A DNA stretch of 54,081 bases from Pigoraptor vietnamica (Eukaryota > Opisthokonta > Filasterea), in NCBI GenBank assembly GCA_943704525.1, contig CALSCQ010003013.1, forward strand, positions 1 to 54,081, written 5' to 3'. Shown in pieces: positions 45,401 to 54,081 of the stretch (position 1 is its first letter; each line of letters begins with the position of its first letter). Under the pieces are notes generated by a model. The model did no database searches, was not told the DNA's origin, and was given only the letters and a program-made list of their open reading frames with translations. Position numbers and translations under genes: made by a program.

Positions 45401-46475
45401 GGTCACCTATCGTGTAGAAGTCGTGGCGGCGGACGGCGTGGCGCACGTGACTGAAGTGCCCGCACTGCAATGCTTTGCTGACATTGCGGGCCTCCGCGCC
45501 GACGAGCCCTGCCGCGTGAGAGTGCAGGCTGCGAACCGCCTTGGGACTGGGCCATACAGGTGCGTGCGTTTTTGCAATTGCTTGGGCGTCTCGCCGGTGG
45601 GAAGACTGTACTAATTCGCGGTGTCTGTCCCTTTGCCCAGCGCTTTCGTCTCGTTTCACACAGCGCTGCTTCCGCCTGGTCAACCCTCCCTCGAGGATGG
45701 GGGTGCCACGCACAACTCGGTCAAGCTGCGCTGGGCGGCGCCAAAAGGTCTTGGAGCGGACGCAGATGTCGAGTATGTCCTCGAAATGCGCGCGCACGCG
45801 GCAAAACCGCAGCCGTTCGCGGAGGTCTACCGCGGACCGCTCCGCCAGTTCAAGGCCACGAAACTGCGTGCGTCGACGCGCTATGTTTTCCGCGTGCGTG
45901 CCATCAATCCCGCGGGCGAGGGTCCGTGGTCGGCGGAGGTGGCGTCGGACACACAATCCGAGCCCCTGCCGCAGCTCGCGATGCCCCGCGCAAAGGGCGC
46001 CTCCATCGTTTGGACAGCCGCGCCGCAGTCATCTGCCGTGGCTGCAAAGGGCGGAGATACCGTTCGCTACGAACTGCAGCGCCAGCGCCTGGCTGTCGAG
46101 GAGGACTTTGTCACCGTGTATTCGGGCCAGGATCTGTCGTGGGTCGCGGCCGATACTGTGGGGGCCATCGCGTACCGTGTGCGCTTGCTGGTCGGTGACG
46201 CAGCCGGGCCCTTCAGCGCCGTTCTGCGGTGTGGGCAGGTGGAAGCGCCTGCGCCTGTGAAGGATGCGTCTGGACAGAACGGGAGCGGCGCCAAGGCGGA
46301 GGGGAAGCCGGACGCGCGGCGGCAGAAGAAGGCCGAGGAAGTGCCGGCTGCAGAGTCTTCGGAGGCGACGGATGCGGCGCACGCGCGGGCGCATGTGCTG
46401 CAAATTGTCCTCCCGGTGGCCCTCGTGTGCGCGTCGCTGGCGCTGTCGCTTGCCCAGCTCGCCCTGAGCACCTGA
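42407..46475 (+). CDS. FNDC3-like protein: nine fibronectin type III domains and a C-terminal membrane anchor
   Basis: Seven exons: 42407-42670, 42795-43010, 43058-43484, 43666-44343, 44455-44742, 44806-45559 and 45641-46475, in frame to 1,153 residues (human FNDC3A ~1,198). The N-terminal ~220 residues are low-complexity and contain two His-rich patches (PHVPHAHPTHVHPHAP and HTHAHPHVHHHAHG). Nine consecutive FN3 domains follow, each with the core W, the (D/E)NGSPIT-Y-x-(L/V)E strand and Y-x-F/L-R-V-x-A-x-N. A charged Lys/Glu linker and one hydrophobic C-terminal segment (ending LPVALVCASLALSLAQLALS) complete it. FN3 number, order and tail anchor match FNDC3A/B, which sit on the cytoplasmic face of ER/Golgi membranes. 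The function in this organism is unknown. Confidence 0.85.
43485..43560. repeat. GT-rich microsatellite in an FNDC3-like intron
   Basis: An imperfect GT/GC-rich dinucleotide tract starts at the 5' splice site of intron 3 and runs for about 75 bases. Confidence 0.85.
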
Positions 46476-46717
46476 GCAGACGCTTGGTTAAAATTTTACG
46501 ACGAGTGCGAACGCAATTAATTTGAAATTTGTCGCATTTCTCTTATAGTACGGTCATTTTCAATTTAAAGACAACGGAAAAATTGACGACTTGTCGGAAT
46601 TGCGCACGCAACAACTTACGCTGTTCAAAGACGGACCTTTGACAACTCTCCGTGAGGTTTTCTTGAGCTTCAACAAACTTCCGTGCAACTCGCACTAGTT
46701 TCGCACCATCCGCCGCC

Positions 46718-47324
46718 ATGTCGCTTGTGGCTGCGGTGCGCGGGCTGCGTGGGCTGCGTGCGGCACCCCTGGCGGCGCGCGCGTACAGCGCCGTGGGGAA
46801 GCCCGCGCCGTCGGCGCCCGCAGAGCAGCAGAGCACGTTTGTCGCGGTGAGAAGTCGTACCGATTTGAAGTGCACACGCAACGTACACTGCATGTGCCCG
46901 GGGGCGTCGTGTCTCTGTTTGCAAGCGTCAGCCATCTGCTATCCTCTAGTGCCTGACGTATTGGCTTGCACAGGCACCCTTGACGTCCACCACTGGCGTC
47001 CCGGAGGAGCACGTGCGGCGCCCCGTGCGCATTTTCGTCCCCGGCCGCTCGACGACGCAGTCTGGGACGAACAGCACGAAGCGGTGGCGCCTCGAATTTG
47101 ACGTGCCCGAGCGCTGGGAGAATCCTCTGATGGGGTGGGCGTCGTGCGCGGACCCGCTGTCGAACATGGGCCTCGAGTTCGACTCGGCCGAGCAGGCCGT
47201 GGACTTTGCCCGCAAGAACGGCTGGGAACCGAACGTGGAGGATCGGACCGTTGTGAAGCGGCTCAAGAAGAGCTACGGCGCCAATTTTGCGTGGAACGCG
47301 CGCACGCGTGTGAGCACGAAGTAG
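46718..47324 (+). CDS. NDUFS4: NADH dehydrogenase (complex I) subunit NDUFS4
   Basis: Two exons, 46718-46846 and 46974-47324, give 159 residues. The first ~40 residues ([20 protein letters not shown]) are Arg/Ala-rich, like a mitochondrial targeting peptide. The mature part has the family signature [41 protein letters not shown], the central [14 protein letters not shown] and the highly conserved C-terminus [23 protein letters not shown]4 (18-kDa, AQDQ) is a supernumerary subunit that stabilises the NADH-oxidising module of complex I at the inner mitochondrial membrane. It follows the FNDC3-like gene in the same orientation (242 bp) and is tail-to-tail with the ARL13-like gene. Confidence 0.97.
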
Positions 47325-47567
47325 TGTCGCGTGCGGGGCTTGTACAGGGGTCCGCACTGCGGGCCGTATGGTGTGCGCGTGCGTGCGGTCGGTCGTTTGG
47401 CTTTTGTGCATTGGTTCGGCAAAGGTCTGCTTTCGCTTCGTATGGGATAAATGGGGTTGAGTGGAGATTTTTTGTCGTAGTGCTGTGACGGTATTTGGCG
47501 AAAACGAAGCACGCAACGAGTGGGTGTTGGAAGACGGCGTGGGCAAGCGTGCGACCGGCGCGGCTGC

Positions 47568-49017
47568 TCACTCGTCGTCCTCCTCCTCGAACAGCCGAAT
47601 GTAGTCGTCGAAGGCCGCTGTGACGGTCGCGGGGTCGGTCGCAGTGCACGCGCGCACAATATACCGCCGTGGGACCTCAGAGTTGAGCGCAGTCTCCGCG
47701 AAAAGGAGTTGGGACATCTGCGGCGGCAGCAGAGAGCGCGCATGTCGTAAGGGCGAATCGGACGACCTTCGCTAAAACCAATGGCTACTACCCATGGCTA
47801 GCACCTTTCGCTGGTACGCGTCCCTTCACACGCAGTCCCCCGAACCCACTTTCACACGCAGTCCCCCGAACCCACTCACACGCAGTCCCCCGAACCCACT
47901 TCACCCGAACCCACACGCAGTCCCCACACGCGGCCCCCCGAGCCCACTTCACAGTCCCGAACCCACTCACACGCAGTCCCCCGAGCCCACTTTCACACGC
48001 AGTCCCCCGAACCCACTCACACGCAGTCCCCCGAGCCCACTTTCACACGCGGTCCCCCGAACCCACTCACACGCAGTCCCCCACACGCGGCCCCCCGAGC
48101 CCACTTCACAGTCCCGAACCCACTCACACGCAGTCCCCCGAACCCACTCACACGCAGTCCCCCGAGCCCACTTTCACACGCAGTCCCCCGAACCCACCTC
48201 GTCCACCGAACGCGCGCCCTCGGCGTCGCTCTTCGTGCACAGGACGAGCGCAGGGGTGCCTTCCATTTTTTCGTCAGCAGCAACCTTCTTCAACTCCTCC
48301 GCGGCGTCAATCAGCGCGTTGGAGTCCGAATCGCACGCGGCCACAAAGATGAAGCCGTCCGCGCCCTCGTAATACCTGCGCACGCTTGCTGCTCAGCCCG
48401 CTGCCACCCGCAGTCGCACGACATTCCCACGCACCGGTTCCAGTAGGGCCTGATTTCCTTTGCGCCACCGAGCTCCTTCACGTTGAAGATGACCTTGGGC
48501 CGCACCACAGCCTGTACATCACGCATGCTCAGCTCTACCTCCATCACACATTGCATGACACGCACGCACACACTCAAACGCAGCATTACATGCGCTTCCC
48601 ACTGCGATCTCACGCAAAGGGGGGCTTCAGACCGTTCGCACCTTGATGGCAAACCCGCGCGTCGAGGGCACTTCCTCAGGGAGCTCCTCTCCGCACGCGG
48701 CGATGAGTGCGGACGTCTTTCCGGCGCCGTTGAGCCCCACAGCGACAACGGAAATCTCAGGCCTGCCACGACAACAACGCCGCTTCATTCAAATGGTCGC
48801 CGCTACAGCACGCATCACCGCACACGCACCTCTGCGCCTCCTCCATGCTGAAGACGCGCCGGTATGTGGCGTATGCGACGACCTTGGCGATGGCAAACGC
48901 GGTCGTCACACTTTCCTTGGCCTGGCACACACGCGCAATGGTCAGCTCCAGCGCTGAAGTTCCCGCATCAGGCGCACACACCTTGTCGAAGAATCCGGGC
49001 TTGTCGCCCTCGGCCAT
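47568..49017 (-). CDS. Divergent Arf-family GTPase, ARL13-like
   Basis: Five exons on the minus strand: 49017-48830, 48762-48642, 48511-48435, 48375-48198 and 47717-47568, in frame to 237 residues. Residues ~64-200 have the Arf fold: P-loop VVAVGLNGAGKTSALIAACG, switch I region EEVPSTRGFAIK, switch II ELGGAKEIRPYWNRYYEGAD, and LVLCTKSD in place of NKxD. The Arf DxGGQ is ELGGAK, so the catalytic Gln is missing, as in ARL13 (DLGGG). IRPYW-x-x-YYE-x-x-GFIFV also resembles ARL13's IRGIWKNYYAE-x-x-GVIFV. The N-terminus is an extension of ~60 residues without an obvious myristoylation glycine, and the C-terminal extension is only short and acidic, unlike long ARL13B. ARL13 is an exchange factor for ARL3 in cilia; that role is only inferred. 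The last intron is filled by a minisatellite. Confidence 0.65.
47826..48197. repeat. Intron minisatellite (~24-26-bp units) derived from the adjacent 5' splice site
   Basis: About a dozen units of the type CGCAGTCCCCCGAACCCACTCACA (plus strand, given here as a 24-mer in two halves: CGCAGTCCCCCG and AACCCACTCACA) fill most of the 480-bp last intron of the ARL13-like gene. Two larger composite units with a CGCGGCCCCCCGAGCCC segment occur near 47920 and 48080, giving a higher-order arrangement. The array runs right up to the exon at 48198, so the real donor GAG/GTGGGTTCG is itself the end of the outermost unit. Confidence 0.95.
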
Positions 49018-49461
49018 CTCCCTCCACGCACACGTGCACTTGCCAAGTCGCAGAGGCGCACCCTGTGTGCAGTGCGCGCGGCTTTAGAATGAGAGGCTTT
49101 GAGAGGCATTTGCGAATTTTGAATGGGCCAATTGGATGTGAGCGAGTTCTCGCCGGCCCACACGGCGAAACCGCACCTGTCAAACAGCTGCCACTTTCCC
49201 AGAGAACCCACTCTCGCTTCAGTCACAAATCACACACGACGCCTGCGATTGCCCCTCGGACGCGCGTGCTTGCGCGTGTGTGTGCTTGTGCTGTCCAACA
49301 GCGGGGCGTGGACCCAGCGGGGGCCGTTGACCGCGGCCAGGCATGTCAGTCGGCGACCCTCTGACGGCAACTGGCCGACCGTTCTGCCGACTCTGCAGCC
49401 AATGAGTGAGTGCCCGGCAGAGTTGATTGCGTGACCCTCACTGCCTGCGCTGAGGGCGTGG
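49018..49461. promoter_or_regulatory. Shared upstream region of the ARL13-like and LARGE-like genes
   Basis: A 444-bp head-to-head interval with no recognisable exon or RNA gene. It must hold both promoters and 5' UTRs. Confidence 0.5.
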
Positions 49462-50966
49462 ATGGGGCGCTGTTTCCACATGCGCACGTGGCGCGGGTCG
49501 CGGGGCTCCCGCTCGGCCGCCCTGTCGTGCATCGTGCTCACGTGCGCGCTCCTGGCGACCGCGGGTGTCCTGAGCCGCACCGACTGGGGCTCGCAGCGCG
49601 TGCGGCTGCGCACCCGCGAGTCTCCGACAAAGACTGGCGCGCTGCCTGCGCTTGTGCCGCCGGAGGGCAGCGCGGGTGCGCCTGCGGTGACCCGACGGCC
49701 GTCACACGGCGAAGGGCTTGTTACTGCCGAGGACGACGACGACGCTGCGGCGAATGCGGACGGCCCCGAGGGTCCAAAGGCGGTTGAAATCGACGTGGAG
49801 GCGCAGTTGGGCGAGATTGAAACCCTAGCCGTAACGCCCCGCACAGTCCTTCCGCGCACGCCATGCCCGGGGCGCGCGCTGCGTCCACCCCAGACCACTG
49901 TGCACGTGGTCGCGGTGTGCACGGGCGCAACGGCCGCGCGGATGGCCATCACCATGTTCAAGTCGATCCTCTACCGCCGCACGGACCCGCTGCGGCTGCA
50001 CATTATCGCGGACGACGAGTTCGCCGACGCGCTCACGTCCGCCGCGCGCGAGTGGGCGCTGCCGGAGCTCGAAATTGTCCTGTACGACGCCGAGGAATGC
50101 TTCCGGCGCGTCGAGTGGGTGCCAAATGTGCACTATTCCGGGCGCAACGGGCTGCTGAAACTGGTCATTCACGAGATCTTGCCGGCGGACGTGCGGCGGG
50201 GGGTGGTGCTGGACACGGACCTTCTCGTGCTCGCGGACATCGGCGCGCTGTACGACTCACTCGACGCAGCCGCGCAGCCGCCGCCGTGCATTGCCATGGC
50301 CGACAACCTCAGCGACTGGTGAGGGCTGCTGGGTGTGCTGTGCGCTGGGACGCTCAGTGTAGTGATGGCCTGGCATGGAGCCTGTCTGTATGCTGCTCAC
50401 GCTCGTTGGTCCGCAGGTATCTGGGCACACTTCCCGTTGTGCGCTTCCCGTGGCCTGCACTCGGGCGCGGGCTCAACACGGGCGTGTCCGTCGTCGACCT
50501 CGATTGTCTGCGTCGCATTCACTGGACCGAAATGTGGCACGCGGAGGCCGAGCGTCAGCTTGCGCAGCGGCGGCGGGTTTGGCCGGACGAGCCGCGTCTC
50601 TATGCAGCGCAGCTGGCCGACCAGGACATCGTCAACGCCATGATCGCGTCGGACGTCCGCGGCGTGGGCCCGGGGGCGCCGCGCCTCCGCGACATTGTGC
50701 GGCGCTTGCCGTGCGAGTGGAACCTGCAGCTGGGTGACAACGCGGACCCGTGGCGGTGTCTCGGCCGCGCGGCCAACGAGACGGACGCCGTGGCGCTCCG
50801 GCGGGCGTCGATTGTGCACTGGAACTCGCGCAAGAAGACGGGTGCAAGCGGCGATGCAGTGGCACAGATGCGCGCTCGCTACGGATTTTATGCAAACATG
50901 GGGCCGGACGTGCTACAAGAACGTGCGGCGCAGTTGGTGTGCGAGCGGCGCGACGGGGCCGGGTAG
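49462..50966 (+). CDS. LARGE-like GT8-family glycosyltransferase, type II membrane protein
   Basis: Two exons, 49462-50318 and 50417-50966, give 468 residues. A short cytoplasmic N-terminus is followed by one TM signal anchor (~19-37, ALSCIVLTCALLATAGVL) and a low-complexity stem to ~145. The GT8 catalytic domain follows: TVHVVAVCTGATAARMAITM, PLRLHIIADDEF, GRNGLLKLVIHEILP, the metal-binding DxD as VVLDTDLLVLADI (Asp251-Thr-Asp253), GLNTGVSVVDLDCLR, LADQDIVNAMI, LPCEWNLQLGD and the C-terminal IVHWNSRKKTG. These correspond to the xylosyltransferase (GT8) half of LARGE and of glucoside xylosyltransferases. The second, GT49-type half of LARGE is absent. A Golgi lumenal role using a UDP-sugar is expected; donor and acceptor are not determined. 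Its stop lies 33 bp from that of the convergent phytochelatin synthase gene. Confidence 0.85.
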
Positions 50967-50999
50967 TGTGGATTGTGCGCGACGGCTGCGACTGACGGG

Positions 51000-52558
51000 T
51001 CAGCAGCAGTTCTCCCCGGTGCACACGTGACCGGAGGCGCACCGCTCGTCCGTGCACACAAGCTCGGCGACCTGTCCACGCAGGTGCCGCACCTCCGCCA
51101 CCGCCAGACCGACCAGCGACTGCACATCCGATGCGCGCGAAAGGGCGGCCGCAGCTTCCTCGGCGCCCTCGCTCAGCACGAGGGGGGCTGCGCGCGCCCA
51201 CGTGGCCGGCGGCACGAGAAGGCACACAAGGGTCATCACCACCTGTACCCCTACGGCCGCATCGCACGCGTCCTGTGCCGCGGACGACGACGGGCACGGG
51301 TCCTGCTCCGTGAGGTCGCCGGTCGCCGCAAGCACGAAATCGTACATCTCGCACGCGCGGATGTCCTCGATCAGCTGCGCCGCGGCCGCTTCGTTCTGGT
51401 CGGTGACCTCGTGCGCCGACACAAACTGGCACGCGTCTCGCGACAGGCCGGCTATGAAGGCGGCGACGACCCCCGGGGCGCCCGGCGGCCACTTTTCTGC
51501 CGGTGGCCGCAGCCCCGCGCCCCACGCGGCCGTGCCAAACTGCGCCGAGGTGTATCGTGCCATGCCGTACCACGTGGGCGCCTGGCACGAGACGGTGAAG
51601 AGGCAGCCGGGGCGCGCCTCGCGGGCGGACAGCACGACATATCCGCGGCTGCGGTTGGTTTCCGGGTCGGTGGCGCGCATGGCCTCGTAGAACGTCTTCA
51701 GCGGCACCCAGTGCGGCGGGTACTTGAAGCGCGCGACGTCCAGGATCAGCACGCGGTCCGACGGCGCGTGGTAGCCGCCAATGGGGCTGAAGTGGCCGGT
51801 GCCCGTCTGGCCGAGCGCAGGGCGTGAGTAGGCGGCCGCTATCTGCACGCTGTCCTCGCCGCGGGCGTAGCGCTGGATGTCGGCGCGCACCTGCTCCAGG
51901 GTGACGTCCGAGGCATATATGAGGCGTGCCTTGGCGCCGTTGCAGCGCGCGAGGCACGCGAACTTCGGCAGGGTGATGCCCTTCTCCCGCACGACCTCGA
52001 GAGGCTCGCAGCAGTCCAGCAACGACTCGTCAAACCACCGCCAAGGGCCTGCGTGGGAGGGAGAGAATAGGGAGAGAATACAAACTCAGAACCTGACGAT
52101 GGAAACAGATTGTAGAAGTGCTTAAGAAGTGCGCTGGTGCCGCTCTGCTAACCCTTCGCACACACACCCTTCCACAGGCGCCCCGGGTCAATGGCCAGCG
52201 CGTTTAGAATAATGGAGAGCGTCGCAAGGCCGCAAAAAGCAGTTTCGCACTGCGTCTGAAACTGCTCGATGACGCGGAAAAACCCCTCGAGAGTGCCTCC
52301 TTCCAGCGCCTCGCGAAAGAGTGTCTGAAATCGGCCCGCACAGCAAGCGAAGTAAGCACGACGGTCGCCAGTGTACGCCAGGCGACTCTCTCTCCTCACC
52401 TTTCCTTTGGGCGACGAGAACTCGATGGCGGGGTACGGCAGCTCTTTTTTGTAAAAGGTGGGTTGCACGCTCACCCGGCGCAAGGCGGCCGCACTACTCC
52501 GCACGGGCGGATGCCGCGTCGCGCTGTCCTGCTTGCAAAGGGCCGTGCGCCGGTCCAT
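51000..52558 (-). CDS. PCS: Phytochelatin synthase (glutathione gamma-glutamylcysteinyltransferase)
   Basis: Three exons on the minus strand: 52558-52400, 52324-52168 and 52048-51000, in frame to 454 residues. The catalytic papain-like domain shows FYKKELP...[27 protein letters not shown] with nucleophile Cys84, [33 protein letters not shown] with His191, and [17 protein letters not shown] with Asp209. The triad spacing matches Cys56/His162/Asp180 of Arabidopsis PCS1. The C-terminal domain is divergent and ends in a Cys-rich [18 protein letters not shown]. The enzyme polymerises gamma-Glu-Cys units from glutathione when loaded with Cd, Zn or similar metals, giving cytosolic metal-binding peptides. 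The start ATG at 52558 gives an N-terminal extension of ~30 residues before the domain. Confidence 0.96.
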
Positions 52559-53295
52559 CTTCAGCGTACGCGCCGGGTGGATAAGACAGGCTCACACCGT
52601 CCCCGTTTACGCAAAAGAGCAGTGCATCTCGAGTGCGAGTGTGTTAGGGTGTGTCAACAGCCTGCACGCTGACCATGTTGTGGGCAGTGACGGTGGGGGT
52701 AACATGTCGGCTGATTTTGGCTAGCCGAGTTTCTGCCACATCCAGTACGACCTGGCAACCTGCTCACGTTGCCTGCCTGCTCGGCTGCGTGTGCACAGCC
52801 GCTGGTGACCGCGCAGAGCCAAGAAGCGTTCGGGTTTGCCGTCAGGTCGTCAGTCGCCCTCCGATTGCCTCGTCAGTCTCCCTCCGATTGCCGCGCGCAG
52901 TTCGTCGTCTGTCATCCTTGACCGGGCGCAAGGACCTTTTCGTTGTGGCACATATTCACAAACACCTTCTCCACCCGTCGCCAGTGTGCGTCTTGACGCA
53001 GAAGCCAGGGTAGGGGGTAATGGGGAAGCCCGGCCAACCTGCTGCCGGGCATGTGCTTGGCCGCCTGGGGGAAAAAGGATGCCGGAGGGAATATTCGCTC
53101 ATGTGAGCAGAACACACACATGAGAGGACCATGCTTTTCGCCTCGGTTGCAGGACAGCGTCATTCGTGTGTCAGATGTGCGCACAAAAGTTTTGAGCGCT
53201 TGCACGGGTTGTACGAACGCACTGACGGTCTCACTCTTAGTCACAGCGCAAGCGAGAAGTGTTGAAACCGTCTAAATGCGTCTCTCGTGTATTGC
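52559..53295. other. Intergenic region between PCS and the coiled-coil gene
   Basis: About 740 bases between two minus-strand genes. They hold the PCS promoter and the 3' flank of the next gene. No splice-consistent exon, RNA gene or tandem repeat is visible; open frames in all phases are short and featureless. Confidence 0.55.
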
Positions 53296-54081
53296 TCATA
53301 GTCTCAGGTTGTCCAATGCCTCGAGTAAACCGTCACGCACCGCGTCCCGCTCGCTCGCCGGAAGGGTGTCAAAGTCGTACGCCTCTATTGCTGCCCGCAA
53401 CTGACGGCGCGGCGGGTGCGCAAGCGGCCCTCGCACGTAATCCTCAATGCTTCGCAAGGCCGCGTGGACCTGCGACGACATGCCCGTCTCGCCGCAGAAG
53501 GCAATTGTCAAAGTCATTGAAGAGAGTGCAGAACGCACAGGCGCTGTGGTCCTCAGCGGCAGCAGTTGCCACGTGCGCGTGGCCGCGAAGGTGCTTGAAG
53601 CTTCGATAGCTGCCCGCAGTGCGTCTCCTCACGACCACATCCATTGCCTTATTGAACGCTTCGACCGTTGCGAGCACCCGCGCGTCGTCGGCGCGCTCTT
53701 TGTAGAGACCCTCGTTTTCGCCCTCCAGGGCGTAGACACGTTCGTCGAGCGCTCTGCTGCTCTCCGTGAGCGCTCTGTTGCTCGTCTCGAGCACGACCAC
53801 TCGCCTCTCCAACTGGTCCATACGATCCATCACCTCCGTCATTCGTCTCTCCAACTGGTCAATAGATCCATCACCTCCGTCATTCGTCTCCAACTGGTCA
53901 ATAGATCCATCACCTCCGTCATTCGTCTCTCCAACTGGTCAATAGATCCATCACCTCCGTCATTCGTCTCCAACTGGTCAATAGATCCATCACCTCCGTC
54001 ATTCGTCTCCAACTGGTCAATAGATCCATCACCTCCGTCATTCGTCTCCAACTGGTCAATAGATCCATCACCTCCGTCATT
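53296..54081 (-). CDS. Coiled-coil protein of unknown function (5' end beyond window)
   Basis: I do not recognise this gene. Two exons are proposed on the minus strand: window edge or minisatellite to 53633, and 53469-53296, joined by a GT-AG intron (donor GTC/GTGAGG, acceptor GCAG/GTC). The readable part has a coiled coil with regular heptads (MDRMDQLERRVVVLETSNRA, then LDERVYALEGENEGLYKERA), followed by a helical DARVLATVEAFNKAMDVV. The second exon encodes a compact helical tail, with ALRSIEDYVRGPLAHPPRRQ, AIEAYDFDTLPASERDAV and LLEALDNLRL. The 5' end runs into a tandem repeat (53835 to the edge), so the start codon is uncertain; an ATG at 53893 is one candidate. No catalytic motif is seen. 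Confidence 0.55.
53835..54081. repeat. Minisatellite with 39- and 41-bp units at the 5' end of the coiled-coil gene
   Basis: About six copies of CTCCAACTGGTCAATAGATC + CATCACCTCCGTCATTCGT run to the window edge. Units with CGTCTCC alternate with units carrying an extra two bases (CGTCTCTCC). On the minus strand 39-bp units can encode ETNDGGDGSIDQL repeats, while the longer units shift the frame to MTEVMD-type reading. Confidence 0.93.

Noticed and set aside
47826-48197. Array resembling a CRISPR or telomere-type repeat
   Set aside because: Units are tandem without unique spacers, lie inside a eukaryotic intron and copy the donor site; the unit is not a TTAGGG-type telomere repeat.
15145-53259. 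Near-identical 20-mers gtcacagctcaagcgagaag (15145) and gtcacagcgcaagcgagaag (53240)
   Set aside because: Only two copies, one overlapping coding sequence at a stop codon. Without a genome search it cannot be separated from chance or local low-complexity similarity.

Overview
This is a gene-dense nuclear segment of a flagellated protist. Most genes have several short GT-AG introns, usually 50-250 nt. Coding DNA is GC-rich, and no prokaryotic operon signals, viral genes or transposons were seen. About eighteen protein genes and one tRNA gene are present. I rebuilt exons by hand from splice sites, and every complete multi-exon model keeps its reading frame and totals a multiple of three. The gene set (clathrin, retromer-type sorting nexin, SKA1, Misato, FNDC3, ZBBX, an AMBRA1-like protein, an ARL13-like GTPase, a LARGE-like glycosyltransferase) suggests a lineage near the opisthokonts or apusomonads, or another early-branching flagellate. 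The sequence alone does not settle that. ZBBX- and ARL13-type genes argue for a cilium.

Left part (1-17.1 kb). A CT microsatellite precedes the 3' part of an XPR1/SYG1 phosphate exporter gene. Next come a single-exon ML-like domain protein with a nuclear-type basic tail and a MORN-repeat protein on the minus strand. An ~830-bp intergenic region separates the MORN gene from the clathrin heavy chain gene. A bZIP transcription factor gene with TGACGT-type motifs upstream follows, then a compact AMBRA1-like WD40 gene on the minus strand.

Middle part (17.6-31.6 kb). A 2,214-residue surface protein (LamG, LCCL-like, DUF4215-type Cys repeats, beta-helix, about nine TM helices, long tail) is followed by a seven-TM TOM1/THH1-family protein, a ZBBX-like B-box protein carrying six IQ-like repeats, and tRNA-Asp(GUC).

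Right part (32-54 kb). Genes mostly alternate in orientation as head-to-head and tail-to-tail neighbours: SKA1(-), sorting nexin(+), Misato(-), RRP40(+), COQ3(-), FNDC3(+), NDUFS4(+), ARL13-like(-), LARGE-like(+), phytochelatin synthase(-), then a coiled-coil gene(-) cut by the window edge. The products belong to unrelated housekeeping processes: kinetochore, endosome, mitochondrial distribution, RNA exosome, ubiquinone and complex I, Golgi glycosylation, metal detoxification. Proximity therefore looks like genome compaction and shared promoters rather than a pathway cluster.

The most notable observations are the AMBRA1-like gene without the long disordered insert, an intron built from a minisatellite whose units copy its own 5' splice site, a GC-AG intron in RRP40, a 19-nt microexon, and a cysteine-free ML-like protein with no signal peptide.
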